The position numbers were made by a program, and so were the translations under genes. From NCBI GenBank assembly GCA_036873755.1, contig JAVTVY010036970.1, positions 1 to 64,000 on the forward strand: a DNA stretch of 64,000 nt. Reading direction: 5' to 3'. Under the pieces are notes generated by a model that had not been told where the DNA came from, did not search any database, and saw only the letters and a program-made list of their open reading frames with translations. This stretch comes from Hanleya hanleyi. Taxonomy: Eukaryota > Mollusca > Polyplacophora > Lepidopleurida > Hanleyidae. Below are positions 12,701-21,700 of the stretch, piece by piece (the first letter of the stretch is position 1; each line of letters starts with the position of its first letter).

Positions 12701-15700
12701 AATCCACCTCACTAGATATGTGGTGAATACATTCAACCCTCCTCCCACACAAACTACTCCACCTCACCAGATATGTGGTGAGTACATTCAACTCTCCCCC
12801 AATACAAACTACTCCACTTCACCAGATATGTGGTGAGTACATTCAACTCACCTCCCACACAAACTACTCCACCTCACTAGATATGTGGTGAGTACATTCA
12901 ACTCTCCCCCAATACAAACTACTCCACTTAGCTAGATATGTGGTGAGTACTTTCATCTCACACAAACAGGGGTAGAAATTTTCAAAAACTGGTACCTGTC
13001 TCTGGAGACAGGTAGGTATTTGTTTTACCTGTCTCCTTCAATGTCTTACCTGAACACTATTCCATTCAGATTTTGGGAAATAAAAGTTAAAAAAATTGAA
13101 ATGAATAAAACAACGACTTATGTTTTCTTTAAACACATTTACTCAACGATAAGATCTGAGAATTCCCAATTACATTACCAGGGAGACAGGTCAGGGCCTT
13201 TATTAACCAGCCAAAGAGTTGTGGCAGATTGCAGCAGAGCATCCATCACTGGTTAAAGTCTTCAGAGCAGTAACTAATTGAGTACCAATTGGTACTCAAC
13301 TGGTTACTGCTCGGGGGACTTTTTATGAGGTCCGTGTGCATCAACTAGCCTTCGTGGACGTTTTGCTGCAGTCCACCACAGCCTCATGGCAGGTTCAGGG
13401 TTGAAGTCTGATACAGATACATCACTGAGAGCTAACATCATCAGGTCATTTAATGGCCCCTGTTGGAGTTTAGACCTCCAATCTGATTTTACACGCTTCA
13501 TGAGGCTAAATCCCCTCTCTACAGCTGATGTTGAGTACATTAGGACCAGAAGAATTCTCACTAACCCCAAAATATTCTTCATCTCGGGGGGATTCAGATT
13601 TCTTTCTTAAAATCTTGGGCCAGAAAGTTTTCACAGTTCTACCAGAAGTTTTATTTGTTGATTTCAGTGTGACTCTCACAAACTCCCATAAAATGACTCT
13701 TTCCTCTTCTATTTTATCTGGTTCGTAACCCTTAGATGCTAACAGATCTGAAAAGTGTGAGCTCAGTTTGTTAAGTTCTTCTCTGCCATAATCTGACAAA
13801 TCATCGTCATCTGACTCCGGCAAACGACTGACATCAAATATTGAAAATAGTGACATGTGACTGTCCCCAATGTCTCCATCATCTAACGGACCAAAGCGTT
13901 CTGTCATACAGTTTTTACCCCTCGGCCAACTTTGGCCTAGGGGTATTGTCGTCATCATGTACGGCTGTCCGTACGTCCGTACGTACGTCCGTCCGTCCGT
14001 TACCGCGATATCTACAGAACCGTTTCATGCATGGCAACCAAACTTGTTACATCTATTTATCTTCATGTAAATCAGAAGCCTATCGAAAATGAGTCATCTC
14101 GGACAATATTTTGCAGAGTTATGCCCCTTTTTACAAATAAAAATCCATTTATGATTTGTTATTGTGATAATTTCAGAACTGTTTCATATACAACATTCTA
14201 ACGTGATACAGTTGTTTCTCTTGACCTGAACTAGATGCCTATCGAAAATGAGTCGTGTCAGAAAGTATTTTGCAGGGTTGTGCCCCTTGTCTAATAAAAT
14301 CCGTTACCGCGATATCTACAGAACCGTTTCATGCATGGCAACCAAACTTGTTACATCTATTTATCTTCACGTAAATCAGAAGCCTATCGAAAAGGAGTCA
14401 TCTCGGACAATATTTTGCAGAGTTATGCCCCTTTTTACAAATAAAAATCCATTTATGATTTATTGTGATAATTTCAGAACTGTTCCATATACAACATCCT
14501 AACGTGATACAGTTGTTTCTCTTGACCTGAACTAGATGCCTATCGAAAATGAGTCGTGTCAGAAAGTATTTTGCAGAGTTATGCCCCTTCCACTAATTCC
14601 TATGTTAAGTTTGCATATAATTTCTATATCATGTTTGTATACCATCACATTTATTTATTGATTGGATGACTGATTTATTGATTTATTCTCTTACACAATG
14701 CGAAGAATGCCTGCAAATCTGTTTTGAAAATGACACTAGATGCCTATCAAAAATGAGTCGTGTCAGAAAGTATGCCCCTTGTCTAACAAAATCCACTAAT
14801 TCCAATGTTAAGTTTGCATATTATTTCTATATCATGTTAGTATACTATCACATTTATTTACTGATTGGATGACTGATTTATTGATTTATTTTCTTAGACA
14901 ATGCAAAGAATGCTTGCAAATCTGTTTTGAAAATGACATACATGTACCTTTTTTTTTTTTTTATAAAAAAGTACACTTACTGTACCAGGGGTAAATATTT
15001 CTTCCCACAAGCCAATCAATTGGTAGAGACACGCTTACATTATAATAGCTGGGGTTCAGAGCCGAGGGGTTTCGATAGCGCAGCTTCATGTTCAAGTTCT
15101 CTACTAATTTTTCTCCCTGTTTTCTGACCATATCATTGACATCAACATGCCTTGCCCCAGTGCATTTTTGCTTCAACTGCACATCTCGAAATATGCTATT
15201 TTCAATGTTTTTGGACTTAAAGTCTGCAATGGCAGTTTCACAGTTGAAATTTGACAGTTTTTGTTTTGCCCGCTTGATCGTTGTAACTAGAGTATCAATA
15301 CTGGTATCATCTGCTTGAAGCAGGCAACTTAGCGTCGAAACAATAGCCAACAAAACTTTTAGAATAGCAAAACAAAATAAAACAATGTTCTCATCCAAAA
15401 GTTTGTCTCTAAGTCCTAGAGCCTTGGCTCTGGTTTCCGTTCTTTGTGTTTCATCCTTGTTGCACTCATTAAGTTGGGCTATGTTTGTTGCGTAATTTCT
15501 ATCTAAAGCAGACAAGGCTCTCTCCCTATGTGCCACCCAACGTGTGCCTTTCGGTGTTGGATGAACCAGAGGTTTGATCCCCAACAGATCAGAAGTTTGT
15601 GTGAGCATCCTGGACTGTAGGCTGCTGTTGTCATAGAAATGGTAAAGTCCATCAAGAAGATCGTGAGCTTCTGTTTGCAAAGTAATGTCCTTGGCTGCAT

Positions 15701-18700
15701 CTTTAAATGCAAGCTCCAGACGATGGTTTGCACAGTGGAAGTTCAACAACCAGGGAATTTTATTTCGAACTTCTTTGTACATGTTCTTCATGACACTAGG
15801 ACCATCTGTGGCCAACTGAACACAGTTATGTTCTACATCGATACCAAGATCGGATAAAGTATGAAAGAAGCATTCAGATAGTTCAGCTGCTCTAGCTCTG
15901 CCATCTATACTGACAATCGTGACAAAGTCAATGTGCGATTCATAGTTCTCATCCAAATAAGACGCGTAGAAAATTTCTTCTTCCAGATTTGCTGAGTCAG
16001 TTGATCCATCTACTGCCACAGATATAAATTGTGAAGCATTTATTTTCTGCAGTTTTTTCTCACGTTCAGCCTCCCCTATAAACTGAACAAACACCTTAGC
16101 TTCTTTGTCCGAGTTGTAATGTTTCCTGATGTGCTCATCTCCAGCATTTTTAGATTGAAGTTCCAACAGTTTTGGAAATTCTGTAAAACTCTTCTCGTGT
16201 TTGCCTATAAAATATGCAGTGGTAAATAGTTTGTTCATGAGATCCACATCATGCTTCTCCATGTTCATTACAGCACGTAATATTGCCTGCCCTGTAGGTG
16301 GTAACTGTTGATTAAAGTTGGCAGTATGGCATGATTTGTGGTCGGTGCTGTCTTCGTGCGATCGGACGTTTTCAATTCTCATAGATTGGCAACCTTCCAC
16401 AAACTTATTTTTTGAATTTCTGCTAAATTCTTTACAATATGTACAGTACGTAGTGTTCGTTTATTCATCATGCGTCAGCCACGGGCGGTTCACTTTCCAG
16501 TTGTCGGAGAATCGAAAACTACGAATTTTAGATTTCTTCGACTTCGTTGGTTCAGGCGATGTATCGCCGTTGTTGTCACTTTCATTTGGCACCGTATTTG
16601 GTGAATACGGTACATCTTTTCGCTTTAAAAACTGAAACATTTCCAGTTGATCGTCAGAATCGATTCAATAAAGCACCGGAAATGAACTGTAAATCTTCTG
16701 TGCAGCGGTGCGGTGCTGCATCCACGCTTTGATCCTGTTTATTGTTATCACCGCTGTGCGGAGAGTGGCACAAAAGGGTGCAGAATTTATTCCCCCCGGA
16801 ACATCGGCTGTTCACCGATCAGACACGATGTACGTTATTCTAAACAACAACTCTACACACATGCTTCGGGACTTTGCCTACCTGTCGCAAGCGACAGGTA
16901 ACAAAATAATTTACCTGTCGCCAGCAAAATCTACCTGTCGGCGACAGGTAGACAGGCGTTAATTTCGATCCCTGCACAAACTAATCCACCTCACTAGATA
17001 TGTGGTGAATACATTCAACCCGCCTCCCACACAAACTACATTTGTACTCCACCTCACCAGATATGTGGTGAGTACATTCAACTCACCTGCCATACAAACT
17101 ATTCCACCTCACTAGATATGTGGCGGGTACATTCAACCCTCCCTCCACACAAGATACTCCACCTCACTAGATATGAGGTGAGTACATTCCATCCACACAA
17201 ACTGCTCCAATATTGTATGATTGTAAGTGTATTTCAGGGGTGTAGGTTTATATAATTGTATGTGTATTTCAGTACTGTAGGTTTTATGTGTATTTCAGTA
17301 GTGTAGGTTGTATGTGTATTTCAGGGGGGTAGGTGGTATGTGTATTGTAGGAGTGTAGGTTGTATGTGTATTGTATGTGTATTTCAGGGGTGTAGGTTGT
17401 ATGTGTGTTGTAAATGTATTTCAGGCACGTGTAAAGTTGAATTTGTATTTTATGTGTATTTCAGGGGTGTAGGTTGTATATTCACTGAGATGATTTCTGG
17501 GTTGGCTACATTCCCTGGTATGAAGGATGCACATGACCAACTAGACAAGATATTCAGGGTAAGTTACATGAAAGTTGCACTTTCGCCCTTCCCGATTTCT
17601 TTACCCATTCTTTTGATCTGAGAGCTCAAACTGAAACATACATCTTTCCATTTTGAATGGTACAGTCTATTATTTTGAAATATTTTTTAATGGATTGAGA
17701 TGTTTTTGTTTTTTTCTTTTAATTAGTCCACAACTGACTCCAGTGTAAAAAGTAAATCCTAACTGACTAGGGATTTCTCACTTTTTCTCATATTCCATAC
17801 TTGACAATAATCCTGATGACTGTTTGGATTGGCAGGTTTTAGGCACTCCAACAGAACGCAGATGGGAGGGAGTAACCCGATATCCTCAGTATGACCCCAG
17901 TAAGTCCCTGATTACCACCTGCTCATCATGTCATAGAAACTGTTCACAAAGATTGCTTGTATATGTTGTGATTCACAGTCTATGAACTCATTTTTCTGTA
18001 TACGCTATTTCTTCTAAGTTTTTGAACAGCATTTTCAGACTTTGAAGCAGAAAAAATCCATCTTTATGTCAACTGAGGCTAAATACTGTGGCGTGGATAT
18101 GTATCCCAAGAACTGCAAAGATAGCTAGTGAAACTTGTAGAATGTTTGCAGAATATGTCTCCACAGTAGCCTGAAGTTGAATTTTGCCGTCTGAATAATT
18201 AGAAGAAATAGGGTAATTATAAGAAAAACTGTACGCATCTTTCACCTCTCTTGTGTGCAGACGAACACTTGTGTCAATCAAAATTTGTAAAGGCTGAACA
18301 CGTTTCTTGGCACAATGCAATTAGAAATTGTTTGGGTGCTATCAAATTCTTAACAATGGCAAAATGATACCATAGCCAAACCTACTGAAAACTTAACAAT
18401 GGCAGAATGATACCATAGTCAGACCTACTGAAAACTTAACAATGGCAGAATGATACCATAGCCAAACCTACTGAAAACTTAACAATGGCAGAATGATACC
18501 ATAGTCAGACCTACTGAAAACTTAACAATGGCAGAATGATACCATAGCCAGACCTACTGAAAACTTAACAATGGCAGAATTATACCATAGCCAGGCCTAC
18601 TGAAAACTTAACAATGGCAGAATGATACCATAGCCAGACCTACTGAAAACTTAACAATAGCAGAATGATATCATAGCCAGACCTACTGAAACTTAACAAT

Positions 18701-21700
18701 GGCAGAATGATACAATAGCCAGACCTACTGAAAACATAACAATGGTAGAATAATACCATAGCCAGACCCACTGAAAACATAACAATGGCAGAATGATACC
18801 ATAGCCAGACCTACTGAAAACTTAACAATGGCAGAATGATACAATAGCCAGACCTACTGAAAACATAACAATGGTAGAATAATACCATAGCCAGACCTAC
18901 TGAAAACTTAACAATGGCAGAGTGATACAATAGCCAGACCTACTGAAAACTTAACAATGGCAGAATGATACCATAGCCAGACCTACTGAAAACATAACAA
19001 TGGTAGAATAATACGCTATTTCTTCTAAGTTTTTGAACAGCATTTTCAGACTTTGAAGCAGAAAAAATCCATCTTTATGTCAACTGAGGCTAAATACTGT
19101 GGCGTGGATATGTATCCCAAGAACTGCAAAGATAGCTAGTGAAACTTGTAGAATGTTTGCAGAATATATCTCCACAGTAGCCTGAAGTTGAATTTTGCCG
19201 TCTGAATAATTAGAAGAAATAGGGTAATTATAAGAAAAACTGTACGCATCTTTCACCTCTCTTGTGTGCAGACGAACACTTGTGTCAATCAAAATTTGTA
19301 AAGGCTGAACACGTTTCTTGGCACAATGCAATTAGAAATTGTTTGGGTGCTATCAAATTCTTAACAATGGCAAAATGATACCATAGCCAAACCTACTGAA
19401 AACTTAACAATGGCAGAATGATACCATAGTCAGACCTACTGAAAACTTAACAATGGCAGAATGATACCATAGCCAAACCTACTGAAAACTTAACAATGGC
19501 AGAATGATACCATAGTCAGACCTACTGAAAACTTAACAATGGCAGAATGATACCATAGCCAGACCTACTGAAAACTTAACAATGGCAGAATTATACCATA
19601 GCCAGGCCTACTGAAAACTTAACAATGGCAGAATGATACCATAGCCAGACCTACTGAAAACTTAACAATAGCAGAATGATATCATAGCCAGACCTACTGA
19701 AACTTAACAATGGCAGAATGATACAATAGCCAGACCTACTGAAAACATAACAATGGTAGAATAATACCATAGCCAGACCCACTGAAAACATAACAATGGC
19801 AGAATGATACCATAGCCAGACCTACTGAAAACTTAACAATGGCAGAATGATACAATAGCCAGACCTACTGAAAACATAACAATGGTAGAATAATACCATA
19901 GCCAGACCTACTGAAAACTTAACAATGGCAGAGTGATACAATAGCCAGACCTACTGAAAACTTAACAATGGCAGAATAATACCATAGCCAGACCTACTGA
20001 AAACATAACAATGGTAGAATAATACCATAGCCAGACCTACTGAAAACTTAACAATGGCAGAATGATACAATAGCCAGACCTACTGAAAACATAACAATGG
20101 TAGAATAATACCATAACCAGACCTACTGAAAACTTCACAATGGCAGAATGATGCCATAGCCAGACCTACTGAAAACTTAACAATGGCAGAATGATACAAT
20201 AGCCAGACCTACTGAAAACTTAACAATGGCAGAATGATACCATAGCCAGACCTACTGAAAACTTAACAATGGCATAATGATATAATAGCCAGACCTACTG
20301 AAAACTTCACAATGGCAGAATGATGCCATAGCCAGACCTGCTGAAAACTTAACAATGGCAGAATGATACCATAGCCAGACCTACTGAAAACTTAACAAAA
20401 TGGCAGAATGATACCACAGCCAGACCTACTGAAAACTTAACAATGGCAGAATGATACCATAGCCAGACCTACTGAAAACTTAACAAAATGGCAGAATGAT
20501 ACCACAGCCAGACCTACTGAAAACTTAACAAGGGCAGAATGATACAATAGCCAGACCTACTGAAAACTTAATAATAGCAGAATGATACCATAGCCAGACC
20601 TACTGAAAACTTAACAAAATGGCAGAATGATACCACAGCCAGACCTACTGAAAACTTAACAATGGCAGAATGATACAATAGCCAGACCTACTGAAAACTT
20701 AATAGTCGCAGAATGATACCACAGCCAGACCTACTGAAAACATAACAATGGTAGAATAATACCATAACCAGACCTACTGAAAACTTAACAATGGCAGAAT
20801 GATACCATAGCCAGACCTACTGAAAACTTAATAATAGCAGAATGATACCACAGCCAGACCTACTGAAAACTTAATAGTCGCAGAAAGATACCATAGCCAG
20901 ACCTACTGAAAACTTAACGGTGGCAGAATGATACCATAGCCAGACCTACTGAAAACTTAACAATGGCAGAATGATACCATAGCCGGACCTACTGAAAACT
21001 TAACAATGGCAGAATGATACCACAGCCAGACCCACTGAAAGTTAACAGTGGCAGAATGATACCACAGCCAAACCTACTGAAAACGTAACAATGGCAGAAT
21101 GATATCATAGCTGTAGTATTTTGTGGTTGACTGTAATTTGTTGTTATTTTACAGGCAGGTTTGGGGTGTACCCTCCACAAAACCTTATGACTGTGATCCC
21201 AAAGATTTCCTTCATGCCATTGGCTGAGCTGTTAGCCAAACAGCTTCTTCAGGTAAACTTCATAGTCTGTGATTGGTGGTTAGAACATCCACCTCCTTGC
21301 AGGGTTCCCAGCCACTCGAGAAAATCAGCGAAATCAGAAAAAATGATTTTCCAGTTTTCCAGTCAGGAAAAACTCAGGGAGTTTGAGAAAAATACCCAAC
21401 ATCAGGGAAAAGTGAGGGAAATTGAGTAGCAAGAGAGGAGTCACATGTAGTGGCTGGCTATGTTGGCTTTTTAGTGCACCCTAGGGATGCACATTTTCCT
21501 TCTTAACACCTCATTAAGGGTTTATCTGGCATAGCTTGAACTCTTATCAGGACTAATTCTTTCATAACTGCATGCAAGTTACCTATGCATCGTACTGTTC
21601 CAATTGCTACAACCCTGTCATGAAGGAAATATTTCTATGGGAATTTGGGAAATTAATCAGGGAAAAATCAGAGAATTTTGTTTCCATGAAAAGCTGGGAA

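Larger units (their letters stand above)
13304..16640 (-). pseudogene. hAT-family (ZNF862-like) transposase, disrupted
   Basis: Read on the - strand from Met at 16640 ([14 protein letters not shown]). [13 protein letters not shown] stretch is followed by a stop (16461-16463), then the finger [17 protein letters not shown]...RSHEDSTDH and an RNase-H-like core ([58 protein letters not shown]) down to about 15086. Coding resumes at about 13908 ([12 protein letters not shown]) after a nested insertion. A frameshift near 13580 leads into the C-terminal dimerisation motif ([20 protein letters not shown]), with the stop at 13304. The nonsense codon, the insertion and the frameshift make it inactive. 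ZNF862/TTF-type hAT is the best match from family knowledge. Confidence 0.87.
12967..16974 (-). mobile_element. hAT transposon (4.0 kb) inserted in the E5 donor array
   Basis: The ends are CAGGGGTAGAAATT and its inverted form aatttcgatccctg. Subterminal acctgtct/gacaggt inverted repeats occur at both ends. The flanking hexamer cacaaa at 12961-12966 and 16975-16980 fits a target duplication inside an array unit. It encodes a ZNF862-like hAT transposase on the - strand (13304-16640), now broken. It is itself interrupted by another repeat at about 13912-15085. Confidence 0.88.
18000..20022. repeat. Tandem segmental duplication, 1011-bp offset
   Basis: 18000-19011 is repeated at 19012-20022 almost base for base, including the MITE copy and the same order of variant 44-bp units. 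One visible difference is gaatatgtctcc versus gaatatatctcc (18157 and 19168). The near identity points to a very recent duplication or to an assembly artefact. Confidence 0.9.

Noticed and set aside
18069..19331. Two nearly identical 83-codon minus frames
   Set aside because: Both lie within a MITE duplicated by the 1011-bp segmental duplication. The family is non-coding at its other copies.
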